From a bacterium UBA2219 (lineage in GTDB: Bacteria > Desulfobacterota > Deferrimicrobia > Deferrimicrobiales > Deferrimicrobiaceae): 19,952 nt of DNA. The notes below the pieces were generated by a model. The model saw nothing but the letters and a program-made list of their open reading frames with translations. It searched no databases and was not told where the DNA came from. Location: positions 1 to 19,952 of the forward strand of contig DCUH01000010.1 in assembly GCA_002327765.1 (NCBI GenBank), read 5' to 3'. The translations under genes were made by a program, and so were the position numbers. Shown piece after piece: positions 5,584-13,379 of this stretch. Within the stretch, counting starts at the first letter, position 1. Every line of letters begins with the position of its first letter.

Positions 5584-7584
5584 TTGAGGACGCTCGGGCT
5601 CCGGGCTCTCACCACGCCTATCGCGGGGACCCTCCTCGCGATCATCATGGTCGGCCTTTGCATCTGGCCGCCGAACCTTCTCGTCTTCCTGGACGGCAAG
5701 GTCTTCGACTCCTTCCTGAAAGGCTCCTCCCTCCGCCCCGTGTCGGGCTCCGTGGCGATCGTGGACCTCGACGAAGCCAGCATCGCGGCCCACGGCCAAT
5801 GGCCCTGGCCCCGATACCGGGTAGCGCTCCTCCTGGGGAAGATCCGCGACGCGGGAGCCGTAGTCGTGGGCCTCGACATGCTCTTCTCCGAGCCCGACCG
5901 CACGTCGCTCGCCTCCCTTTCCGGCGAGATCCGGCGCGACCTCGGAGCGAACCTCTCCCTGCAAGGGCTCCCCGGCGAGGCGCTGAACACCGACGAAACC
6001 CTCGCCGCCGCGCTCGCCGGCGGCCCGTTCGTCCTCGGATACCAGTTCGACTTCGACGCACCCCGCGGCGGGAACTGCGTGCTCCACCCTCTGCCTGCAG
6101 CGGTCCGCTCGCAAGGCGAATCGGAGAGCCCGGAATCGTTCTTTACCGCCCCGGGCGTTGTCTGCAACCTTCCCGTCCTCGCGAAAGCCGCCGGGGCTTC
6201 CGGCTTCTTCAACGTGACTCCCGACGCCGACGGCGTGGTGCGGCGCGTTCCCCTGGTGATCCGGCACGGGGGGAGGCACTACCCCAGCCTCGCCCTGGCC
6301 GCGTACCTGCGCGCCCACGGCGGCGGGAACATGGTCCTTGAAATCGGACCGGAGGGGACCGAGGCGATGCGGATCGGGGGGAAGACCATTCCGCTCGACC
6401 GGCGCGCGAACCTCCTCGTGAACTACCGGGGAGGGCGCCGCACGTTCCCCCACGTGCCTGCGGGCGCCGTGCTCGACGGCACGGCCGACCCCTCGTCGCT
6501 ACGCGGGAAGATCGTCCTGCTGGGAACCACCGCGGCGGGGCTGCACGAGATGCGGACCACGCCTCTCGAATCGGCCCAGCCCGGGGTGGAGATCCACGCC
6601 ACGGTGATCGACAACCTCATCGCGGGCGACCCGGTCTCACATCCCCGGTGGAGCCGGGGGCTCCTGGTCCTCCTGGTCCTCGTCCCCGGGATCCTTTTGT
6701 CCGTGCTCCTGGCGCGGGCCCGCGCCGTCTGGGGGCTGGCGGCCATCGTCCCCTCGGCCGCGGCGATCTGGACGCTCTCCTGGTGGCTCCTCTCCCACCG
6801 CCAAGTCTACCTGCCTCCCCTCATGCCGATCGCCACCCTCGGGCTCGTCTTCACGGTCCTCACGTCACTGCGCTACATCGACACCGAGCGGGAAGTGCGG
6901 GAACGGACGCGACGGCTCGCCCTCACGCAGGACGCCATCATCCAGAGCCTGGCGGCACTGGCCGAAACCCGCCACCACGAGACCGGCGGACACATCCAGC
7001 GCACACGGCATTACATCAGGGCGCTCGCGGTGCGCCTGAAGGACCATCCCGGATATCGCCACTACCTCGACGACGCCACGATCGACCTGCTTTTCCGTCT
7101 GGCGCCGCTCCACGACATCGGCAAGGTAGGGGTGCCCGACCAGATCCTCCTGAAGCCGGCCCGGCTGACGATGGAAGAGTACGGGGAGATGAAGAAGCAC
7201 ACCCTGTACGGCTCGGAAACAATCCGCCTCGCGAGGAACTTCCTCGGGGAGGACTCTTTCCTGCAGGTCGCCGACGAGATCGCCCTGAACCATCACGAGC
7301 GTTGGGACGGTTCGGGCTATCCCCGCGGGCTCCGGGGAATCGAGATCCCCATCCCGGGGCGCCTGATGGCCGTGGCGGACAGCTACGACGCCATCATCAG
7401 CCCCCGCCTCTACAAGCCGGCGATATCCCACAAGGAGGCGATACGCCTCATCCGGAACCTGCGGGGCGTGTACTTCGACCCTGACGCGGTCGACGCGTTC
7501 ATGGAGGTCTGCGACGAATTCGAGGAGATCGCGTCCCGGTTCGCCAGCGTCGGCGTGGAGCCCGAGCCGCCGAAGGAAGTCTGA
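5584..7584 (+). CDS. CHASE2-domain membrane c-di-GMP phosphodiesterase (HD-GYP)
   Basis: A 666-residue transmembrane sensor. One N-terminal membrane helix (about 10-30) precedes a large periplasmic CHASE2 domain (about 35-355; note VAIVDLDEASIAAHGQWPWPR and GLDMLFSEPD). Three membrane helices follow (about 359-378, 382-404, 410-429), then a short coiled linker and a cytoplasmic HD-GYP domain (about 448-640). That domain has HETGGH, the catalytic pair H510-D511 in LHDIGKVGVPD, and the complete HHERWDGSGYP signature ending at residue 580, so it should hydrolyse c-di-GMP. The start is a TTG at 5584, one base after the OmpA stop; no ATG exists before the first membrane helix would be damaged. CHASE2 is more often joined to adenylate cyclases, GGDEF domains or kinases. 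The signal is probably read through the FecR and OmpA partners encoded just upstream. Confidence 0.92.
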   Translation: MRTLGLRALTTPIAGTLLAIIMVGLCIWPPNLLVFLDGKVFDSFLKGSSLRPVSGSVAIVDLDEASIAAHGQWPWPRYRVALLLGKIRDAGAVVVGLDMLFSEPDRTSLASLSGEIRRDLGANLSLQGLPGEALNTDETLAAALAGGPFVLGYQFDFDAPRGGNCVLHPLPAAVRSQGESESPESFFTAPGVVCNLPVLAKAAGASGFFNVTPDADGVVRRVPLVIRHGGRHYPSLALAAYLRAHGGGNMVLEIGPEGTEAMRIGGKTIPLDRRANLLVNYRGGRRTFPHVPAGAVLDGTADPSSLRGKIVLLGTTAAGLHEMRTTPLESAQPGVEIHATVIDNLIAGDPVSHPRWSRGLLVLLVLVPGILLSVLLARARAVWGLAAIVPSAAAIWTLSWWLLSHRQVYLPPLMPIATLGLVFTVLTSLRYIDTEREVRERTRRLALTQDAIIQSLAALAETRHHETGGHIQRTRHYIRALAVRLKDHPGYRHYLDDATIDLLFRLAPLHDIGKVGVPDQILLKPARLTMEEYGEMKKHTLYGSETIRLARNFLGEDSFLQVADEIALNHHERWDGSGYPRGLRGIEIPIPGRLMAVADSYDAIISPRLYKPAISHKEAIRLIRNLRGVYFDPDAVDAFMEVCDEFEEIASRFASVGVEPEPPKEV

Positions 7585-7696
7585 TGGTGTGATGAGATCG
7601 GAGTGGCGCGGCGGGGCTCTGATCGCCCCACGGCCATGCGGACGGCGCAGGCAAGCCGCGGATGCCGGTGAAAGGCCGTCCGCCACTTCTTTCGCG

Positions 7697-8935
7697 TTAC
7701 AGGGTCCGCCCTCTCCCCCTCCTGGCCCACAGGATCAGAACGGCTCCACTCGCCGCGATCGCGGGCACGGCGATCCACAACGCTTTGGCGAGCGCTTCCC
7801 CCTTCCCCATCCCGGCGCCGGCGAACAGGGCGCTCCGGTGCCCCACCCATTCCGGGCTCAACGCGTCCCCCAGAAGATGGATCAGCAGGACGTTGACGGC
7901 GACGCCCGTCGCGCGGACGCTCGCGGGGATGCAGCTCACCGACAACGCGTTGACCGGGCTCGTGTTGCAGAACAGAAGCAGCATCCCCAGGAAGTACGCC
8001 GCATAGGCCTGGGCCGGCGTCGGCGCCTCTAGCGCCCACGCCACGACGGGCGCGGCAGCCAGAAGCGTCACGCCGGAGATCCACACCCCCGCGTCGCCGT
8101 ACCGCTTCTGCAGCCGTGAGGTGAGCATCCCCCCCGCGAACGTCCCCGCGATGCCGGTGACCACCGCCAGCCCCCCGAACGCGATCCCCGCCCTCGCCGT
8201 CCCGATGCCGTAGGCCCGCTGCAGCAGCGTCGGGGCCCAGGCGCTCAACGCCCCCATGGCGAAGGTGTAGGCCGTGTAGGACGCGGTGCACGCCAGCCAG
8301 ATCCGGTTGGTGAAGAGATGCCCGAGCCTCGCGGCGATGGAGGCGCCGCCGAGGCGGTCCTCGATCGTGTCCATGGCGCCACGGGGCGGGTCGGGCATGC
8401 GGGCCATCCGCGCGGCCAGGAGGAGCCCCGGCAGCCCGGCGACCAGGAACGCGGCGCGCCACCCCCACGCCTGGGCCGCGAGCCCCCCGATCCCGTAACC
8501 GAGGGCGCTTCCGACCGGAATCGCCAGGTAGAACCAGGTGAAGGAACGGGCCCGCTCGTCCTCTGGATAGCAGTCGGAAAGGATGGCGGGGCCGAGCGAG
8601 GCGTACGCCGCCTCGCCCACCCCGACGAGCGCGCGGGCGAACAGCAGGTCGCCGAACCCCCGGGCGAACGCGGCCCCTGCGGTCGCCAGGCTCCACACCG
8701 CGATCCCGGCGGCTACCAGGCGCGGTCGGTGCATCCGGTCGGCGAGCGTCCCGATCACCGGCGCCGCAAGCATGTAGGCGTAGATGAAGACCGGGTGGAC
8801 CCAGCCGAGTTGCCCGTCGGACAGCCCCAGGTCGCGCCCCATGGGCTCCAGGACGGCCGCCGCCACGTACCGGTCGAGGTAGTTCAGCATGTTGATGCCG
8901 GTCAGGAAGGCCAGCAGTCCCGGGGCGCCTGTCAT
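7697..8935 (-). CDS. MFS transporter, Spinster-like
   Basis: A 412-residue major facilitator superfamily permease with about twelve membrane helices. NMLNYLDRYV in the first helix is typical of the Spinster/sphingolipid-transporter-like and related organic-anion families. The loop 2-3 motif GTLADRMHRPRLV is the MFS A-motif. Cytosolic loops are short and arginine-rich, and the C terminus is basic. The substrate cannot be inferred. The ATG at 8935 gives a complete first helix, although no clear ribosome site precedes it; an in-frame ATG at 8890 would remove half the helix. The gene stands alone, converging with the HD-GYP gene (112 bases between stops, no convincing terminator) and divergent from the PAP2-like gene. 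Confidence 0.88.
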   Translation of the reverse strand: MTGAPGLLAFLTGINMLNYLDRYVAAAVLEPMGRDLGLSDGQLGWVHPVFIYAYMLAAPVIGTLADRMHRPRLVAAGIAVWSLATAGAAFARGFGDLLFARALVGVGEAAYASLGPAILSDCYPEDERARSFTWFYLAIPVGSALGYGIGGLAAQAWGWRAAFLVAGLPGLLLAARMARMPDPPRGAMDTIEDRLGGASIAARLGHLFTNRIWLACTASYTAYTFAMGALSAWAPTLLQRAYGIGTARAGIAFGGLAVVTGIAGTFAGGMLTSRLQKRYGDAGVWISGVTLLAAAPVVAWALEAPTPAQAYAAYFLGMLLLFCNTSPVNALSVSCIPASVRATGVAVNVLLIHLLGDALSPEWVGHRSALFAGAGMGKGEALAKALWIAVPAIAASGAVLILWARRGRGRTL

Positions 8936-8962
8936 GGGCGTAAAGAGTACCAAATGGATGGA

Positions 8963-8978
8963 GCGGGGAGAACCCCGC
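8963..8978. repeat. Short inverted repeat in the divergent promoter region
   Basis: GCGGGG (8963-8968) and CCCCGC (8973-8978) form a 6-base inverted repeat around AGAA. It lies between the divergent MFS and PAP2-like genes and covers the place where the -35 box of the PAP2 promoter should be. It could be an operator or a small hairpin; with no T-run it is not a terminator. Confidence 0.35.
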
Positions 8979-8991
8979 AGTGTGTATTGTG

Positions 8992-8997
8992 TATAAT
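8992..8997 (+). promoter_or_regulatory. Consensus -10 box just before the PAP2-like gene
   Basis: A perfect TATAAT lies only ten bases before the ATG at 9008. Transcription would begin near 9004, leaving a leader of about four bases, so the mRNA would be nearly leaderless. No -35 match is present at 16-18 bases. The ATG indeed lacks a ribosome site. Confidence 0.45.
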
Positions 8998-9007
8998 ACT
9001 GCCTGTC

Positions 9008-9640
9008 ATGGAGAAACGGGCGAACCGCCTGGCGGAGCAGGCGCTGCGGATCCTTCCCTTCGTCGTCCCGGTCGTCGCGGCGTGCGTCTTCCTTCTCGAC
9101 GGTGCGATCGCCCTCGCGATCGAGGCGTACGTGCGTTCCGGCCGCCTGGTGGGCGAATACACCGACGATATCCCGGACCTGCTGCTTCCGTTCGTCATCA
9201 CCCTGTCCGCCGCGATGTGGACCGCCCGGCACCTGCGGATCCGCAGGGGGATCCGGGACGTCCTGACCGATTTCTACCGGCTGGGCGGGACCGTGCTGCC
9301 CGTCTCCCACGTCGCCAAGACGGCGTTCAAGCTCCTCTTCGGGCGCATCCAGACCCGCGTCTGGCTCGTTGATCCCGCGGCGGCGCACCAATGGTTCCAT
9401 TCCGGCGAGGGGCACAACGGGTTCCCTTCCGGCCACATGACGGTTTTCGCCGCGCTCGCGGCCGCGTGCTGGGCCTTCTATCCGGAGCTGAAGGGGCCCT
9501 GCCTGTTCCTGCTCGCGCTGCTCGGCGCCGCCCTTGTGCTATCGAATTACCATTTCCTGAGCGACGTGGTCGCCGGGGGGTATCTCGGCCTGGCGGTGGC
9601 CGCGGCGACGCACGGGTGCATCGGGAAACATGCCTCCTGA
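9008..9640 (+). CDS. PAP2-like membrane phosphatase (divergent active site)
   Basis: A 210-residue membrane protein of the PAP2/lipid phosphatase superfamily, with about five membrane helices. The central motif FPSGHMT (139-145; H143) is intact, and H182 with D186 in YHFLSDVVAG matches the third motif, whose histidine attacks the phosphate. Two conserved arginines are missing: the RP of the first motif is replaced by QT after KLLFGRI (108-114), and the SR six or seven residues before H182 is replaced by AL. It may therefore act on an unusual lipid phosphate or have lost activity. The ATG at 9008 follows the -10 box directly; an in-frame TTG at 8987 with GGGGAG upstream is the alternative. The end overlaps the VKOR-DsbA gene by 11 bases. 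Undecaprenyl pyrophosphate or lipid A phosphate are typical family substrates. Confidence 0.85.
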   Translation: MEKRANRLAEQALRILPFVVPVVAACVFLLDGAIALAIEAYVRSGRLVGEYTDDIPDLLLPFVITLSAAMWTARHLRIRRGIRDVLTDFYRLGGTVLPVSHVAKTAFKLLFGRIQTRVWLVDPAAAHQWFHSGEGHNGFPSGHMTVFAALAAACWAFYPELKGPCLFLLALLGAALVLSNYHFLSDVVAGGYLGLAVAAATHGCIGKHAS

Positions 9641-10712
9641 GACCGCCGCCAGTCCCGCCCCCGCCGGCGGGTGGAGCAAAACCTGCTTGAGGCACGCGCC
9701 GCTGCTGTTCCTCTCGGCGGGCCTTGCGTTGTCCCTCCTCGACTGGGTCGGCGTTTGCACCGAGGCCTGCGCGGAGACGTCCCTCTACCGCTTTTTCGGC
9801 CTTCCGATCCCTCCGCTCGGGGCGGCGTACTTCACGCTGTCGGGGGCCGCCCGACTCGCCGCCCGCCGGCACCCGTTCTTCCGCACGGCGCTCGCCGTCC
9901 TGCTGGCCGGCGGCCTGGGCGCCGAGGCCGTCTTCACCTGGATCCAGGCGGCCGTCATCGGGAGGTGGTGCCCGATGTGCGTCGGGGTCGCCGCCTGCGT
10001 CGCGGCCTGTTCCGCGTGCATCGCGATCGAGCATTTTTCCGGGACAGACGCTATACTTCTCGAAAAGGAAAGGGAGCCCTCGATGAACCGTCCCGCCGTC
10101 CACGCCGCCCTCCTGCTGCTCGCATTCCTCGCCGGGCTGGGCACGGCCGCCCTCGGCATCAAGAAGCCCGACGCGTTCGCGTCCGGGCTGACGCCGGAGA
10201 CGCTCTCCTTCGGGCCAGCGAACAGCGGCGTGGAAGTGTACATCGTCAGCGACTGGTTCTGCCCCGCCTGCCGCGTCGCCGAGCCGGAGATCGTGAAGGG
10301 CGCCCGGCTCGCCATGAAGCAGGCGAAGGTGGTCTTCGTGGACTACCCGATACACCGGGAGACCCTGAACTACATCCCCTACAACCTTTCCTTCATGGCC
10401 CGCGAAAAGGAGAAATACCTGCAGATCCGGGAGGCGCTCGCCGACCTCTCGAGGAAGTCGAAGGAGCCGTCGCCGGAAGACGTTCAGACGGCCGTCGCCC
10501 CGATCGGGGTGAAATACGTCCCTTTAAGCTTCGCGGACGTGCTTTCCGGGACGCAATACCAGATGTCGATCGTGCAGAAGTACAAGATCCAGGGCACCCC
10601 CCAGGTCGTCGTGACGGACGCCCGGACGGGCCGGACGAAGTTGCTGAACGGGAGCAAGGAGATCACCTCGGAGAGCATCGTCCGGTCGATCGCAGAAGTC
10701 TCGGGAAAATAG
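9630..10712 (+). CDS. VKOR-DsbA fusion: membrane disulfide-forming enzyme
   Basis: A 360-residue fusion that should make disulfides in periplasmic proteins and pass the electrons to quinone. Residues 20-135 are a vitamin K epoxide reductase domain of four membrane helices, with loop cysteines C43 and C47 and the quinone-side pair C114-PM-C117 (WCPMC). A fifth hydrophobic helix (156-176) leads into a DsbA/thioredoxin-like domain with WFCPAC (C211, C214) and the cis-proline segment GTPQ (P324). Natural VKOR-thioredoxin fusions are known in several bacteria; here the partner is DsbA-like. The ATG at 9630 overlaps the PAP2 stop by 11 bases and has a weak GGGAAA ahead of it. A second ATG at 10083 (M152) has an excellent ribosome site and begins a complete signal-anchor helix, so a separate DsbA product is possible. 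It replaces DsbA/DsbB, neither of which is seen here. Confidence 0.93.
   Translation: MPPETAASPAPAGGWSKTCLRHAPLLFLSAGLALSLLDWVGVCTEACAETSLYRFFGLPIPPLGAAYFTLSGAARLAARRHPFFRTALAVLLAGGLGAEAVFTWIQAAVIGRWCPMCVGVAACVAACSACIAIEHFSGTDAILLEKEREPSMNRPAVHAALLLLAFLAGLGTAALGIKKPDAFASGLTPETLSFGPANSGVEVYIVSDWFCPACRVAEPEIVKGARLAMKQAKVVFVDYPIHRETLNYIPYNLSFMAREKEKYLQIREALADLSRKSKEPSPEDVQTAVAPIGVKYVPLSFADVLSGTQYQMSIVQKYKIQGTPQVVVTDARTGRTKLLNGSKEITSESIVRSIAEVSGK
10052..10085 (+). promoter_or_regulatory. Internal start site inside the VKOR-DsbA gene
   Basis: TATACT (10052-10057, five of six bases of the -10 consensus) is followed by GGAAAGGGAG (10067-10076) and, six bases later, an in-frame ATG (10083-10085). 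The protein it would start opens with MNRPAVHAALLLLAFLAG, a typical signal or anchor sequence. No good -35 is present. It looks like the former start of a separate dsbA-like gene, possibly still used. Confidence 0.5.
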
Positions 10713-10722
10713 GGCGCCGTCC

Positions 10723-11964
10723 ATGACGCAGAACCAACTCCTCCTGGTCGCCGTAGGGCTGGGCTTCCTCGCCGTGATCCTGCTGGTATCGGAACGGCTC
10801 CTCCGTCTGCGCAGGAAATCGTCGGAATCCGAAAGGGACCGGGCGGCCGCCCTGCAGCTTTCGGCACTGCGGGACGAGCTGTCCTCGGTGGTGAAGGGTC
10901 TTTCCCGGAAGCGGGACATCGCCGACCGGATCCCTCCGATCGCCAAGAAGATAACGGAGAGGATGCCCGAATCCTCCTACCTGCCCGTTCTCGTCCGCTC
11001 CGCCAAGGATTTCTTCGACGCCTACCAAGTTGGCTTCTTCTCCCCCGTGGAAGGCTCCGCCGACTACACCCTGGAGGTCGGGACGGGATACCTCCCGGAC
11101 TGGCAGGGGCAGGTCCGGGTCGCGTCCGACGAGGGGCTGCTGGGAATCGCCATCCAGAAGCGAATCGTTGCCGCGAGGATCGATCCCCTGGCCGCGTCGG
11201 GGCTGCGGGCCTCGTCGCGGTCGCTGGAGAAGCTGGGCATCCCGCCCGATTTCGCCGCTCCCGTGTTCGGGTCCGGAGGGATCCTGGGCGTCCTCGTCGT
11301 TACGGGCTGCCCGTACCCGCTGGAGGAGGAGCGGAAATACGTCTCCATGCTGGCCGACCTGTTCTCCATGGCGATCCAGAAGTCCTCTCTGACCGACGCG
11401 ACAAAATCCGGGGTGTGGAAAGACGAGCTCACGGGACTTTCCACGCGGCTCCATTTCCTGCAGCAGTTCGAGAACGAGATCCGCCGGACGGGGAACTACC
11501 AGCTTTCGTTCGCCCTCTTCATGTTCGACATCGACAAGTTCAAGCAGATCAACGACACGTACGGCCACGCCACCGGCGACGTCGTCATCCGGAAGGTCGC
11601 CGAGATCACGAAGAAGCACACCCGCAGCTCCGACCTCGTCGGGCGGTACGGCGGCGACGAGTTCCTCGTGCTGATCACCTCCTGCACCCAGGATCAATCG
11701 ATCCGGTACGCGGAGAACATCCGGGACATGATCGCCCGCACCGAATTGCGGATCCAGGGGTACGACGCCCCCTTGAAGCTGACCATCAGCGGCGGGCTGG
11801 CGTTCTACCCGACCCACGGGCAGTCCACCTCCGACCTGATGCACGCGGCCGACCACGCGCTGTACGAAGCGAAGAGGAAAGGGAGGAACCAGGTGTCCGT
11901 CGCTCCCATGCGGGGGCTGGTCGATTCACCCGGAGCCATCGACGAGGAGCCGCCGGCGGGCTGA
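10723..11964 (+). CDS. Membrane diguanylate cyclase with GAF domain (GGDEF)
   Basis: A 413-residue enzyme that makes c-di-GMP from two GTP. An N-terminal helix (about 5-23) anchors it, a basic and helical linker follows, then a GAF-like sensory domain (about 83-220), and a GGDEF domain (about 230-395). The active site is intact: DELTGLSTR opens the domain, FDIDKFKQINDTYGH carries the metal-binding aspartates, and GGDEF stands at 310-314 in RYGGDEF. RSSD at 301-304, five residues before GGDEF, is a complete inhibitory I-site, so the enzyme should be feedback-inhibited. Ten bases separate it from the VKOR-DsbA gene, so it is probably in the same operon, and no strong ribosome site is seen. It ends 17 bases from the convergent TMTC-like gene. 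The GAF ligand is unknown; a redox or envelope signal would suit the neighbours. Confidence 0.94.
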   Translation: MTQNQLLLVAVGLGFLAVILLVSERLLRLRRKSSESERDRAAALQLSALRDELSSVVKGLSRKRDIADRIPPIAKKITERMPESSYLPVLVRSAKDFFDAYQVGFFSPVEGSADYTLEVGTGYLPDWQGQVRVASDEGLLGIAIQKRIVAARIDPLAASGLRASSRSLEKLGIPPDFAAPVFGSGGILGVLVVTGCPYPLEEERKYVSMLADLFSMAIQKSSLTDATKSGVWKDELTGLSTRLHFLQQFENEIRRTGNYQLSFALFMFDIDKFKQINDTYGHATGDVVIRKVAEITKKHTRSSDLVGRYGGDEFLVLITSCTQDQSIRYAENIRDMIARTELRIQGYDAPLKLTISGGLAFYPTHGQSTSDLMHAADHALYEAKRKGRNQVSVAPMRGLVDSPGAIDEEPPAG

Positions 11965-11981
11965 CCCGGCCAAGGCCCCCT

Positions 11982-13379
11982 TCACCGCCCGGCCCGCCCC
12001 TTCACGCCCCGGGCCGGCCTCTCTTCCCGCAGCAGCGCCTCCAGGTTCCCCCTCGCGAGGCGGAAACCCGCGTCCAGGCGAAGCGCCTCCCGGTACGATT
12101 CGATCGCCTTTGCGCGCATTCCCGAAAGCTGGTATGCGTACCCCAGGTTGTTGTGCGCCCTCGCCTTCGCGGGGGAGAGGCGCGCCGTGCTCTCCCACAG
12201 GGCCACCTCGCTCCGGTACGCATGGTTGCGCGCGATCGTAAGCACCGCCAGGAGCAGGGCCGCCGATGCCGCCGCGGGGACCCATCTCCGCCGGGGGACC
12301 CCCGCCGCCTCCAGCCGCCCGATCCCCCGTCCCGCGCACAGGAAGATTCCCCAGCACGCAAGGTACAGGTGCCGCTCGTTGGCGACGTCCGGACTCGGGA
12401 TCACGGAGTTCGTCGGCAAAAGCTGCAGGAAGAACCACAGGATCCCGAAGCCCGCCGGGGGGTATTTCCGGAGCGCCCGGATTCCGAGGGCGAACAGGGC
12501 GGCCAGCGCCGCGCCTTCCGCGGCGACGAGCCAGTATCCGCTCGGCGGAATCCTCAGGTCGGGATCGATGTTCAGGCGGTGCGGCAGGAACAGCCGGGAG
12601 GAAAGGTAGAACGCGCCGTGGACCGCCTGGGGCAGGAGATGCCCCGGCGCCACGGAGGAATAGCCGGACCCGAGAATGTGCCGGTACACCGGGTGAAGGA
12701 GGACGGCGGCGATGGCGCACGCGAGGATCACCCAGTGCGCGGCCTGCTTCCGCGCGACGGCCGCCGGCCGTCCGCACGGCCCGGGCGCGGCCAGCTCCCA
12801 GAGAAGGAGAGCGGCGGGAAGCGTGACCGCGGATTCCCGGGTCGCCAGGGCGAGGAGGAACAGAAGCGGCGAGACCAGGTACAGGTGGATACGCCTTCCC
12901 GTTTCGGCCCCCCGGGCGTAGCTCCAAAGACTCGCCAGGTAGAAGAAGGCCATCAGCGACACCGAGCGGCCGCTCACGTAGGTCACCGCCTCGGTCTGCA
13001 CGGGGTGGACGGCAAACAGCATCGCCGCGGCGAGCGCTCCCGCCGTTGCCGGATCGCCGGCCGCGCCCGCGCTCCCTCCCAGGAGCCTTCGGGACAGGGC
13101 ATACACGAACAGCGCGTTCGCGGCGTGTACCGCCGCGTTGAACAGGTGGAACCCGAACAGCCCCATCCCGCTTGCCAGGTTGAGCGCGTAGGTCAGCTTC
13201 AGCAGGGGGCGGATGCCGGCCGGCAGCCCGGAAAACCACGCCGCCAGGGAGTGGACCGACGGGTTGAGGACGATCACGTTGTAGTCGTCGAACTGGAAAG
13301 CCCCGAAGAAGGAGTTGGCGTACCCGAGGAGCACACCGCCGAAGATCGCCGCCGGGGCGGCCCACCGCCCCCGGATCAT
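11982..13379 (-). CDS. TMTC-like polytopic glycosyltransferase with C-terminal TPR
   Basis: A 465-residue protein with about ten membrane helices and a C-terminal TPR region (about 400-450; AHNNLGYAYQLSGMRAKAIE). It resembles the DUF1736/TMTC proteins, GT-C type enzymes that use lipid-linked sugars to glycosylate exported proteins. FQFDDYNVIVLN (28-39) contains the D31-D32 pair expected of the first extracytoplasmic loop, RPLLKLTYALN and FHLFNAAVHAANALFVY follow, and FAVHPVQTEAVTYVSGR is a strong family signature. The start is the ATG at 13379, overlapping the stop of the carboxypeptidase gene by four bases (ATGA), which argues for translational coupling. The TPR end is short, with one clear repeat and parts of a second. 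The sugar donor and the target protein are unknown; cell-wall or periplasmic proteins are plausible given its neighbour. Confidence 0.85.
   Translation of the reverse strand: MIRGRWAAPAAIFGGVLLGYANSFFGAFQFDDYNVIVLNPSVHSLAAWFSGLPAGIRPLLKLTYALNLASGMGLFGFHLFNAAVHAANALFVYALSRRLLGGSAGAAGDPATAGALAAAMLFAVHPVQTEAVTYVSGRSVSLMAFFYLASLWSYARGAETGRRIHLYLVSPLLFLLALATRESAVTLPAALLLWELAAPGPCGRPAAVARKQAAHWVILACAIAAVLLHPVYRHILGSGYSSVAPGHLLPQAVHGAFYLSSRLFLPHRLNIDPDLRIPPSGYWLVAAEGAALAALFALGIRALRKYPPAGFGILWFFLQLLPTNSVIPSPDVANERHLYLACWGIFLCAGRGIGRLEAAGVPRRRWVPAAASAALLLAVLTIARNHAYRSEVALWESTARLSPAKARAHNNLGYAYQLSGMRAKAIESYREALRLDAGFRLARGNLEALLREERPARGVKGRAGR

Noticed and set aside
7640..7681. GGACGGC and GCCGTCC arms between the HD-GYP and MFS genes
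   Set aside because: The seven-base arms are 28 bases apart and lack a clear T-tail; too weak to call a terminator.
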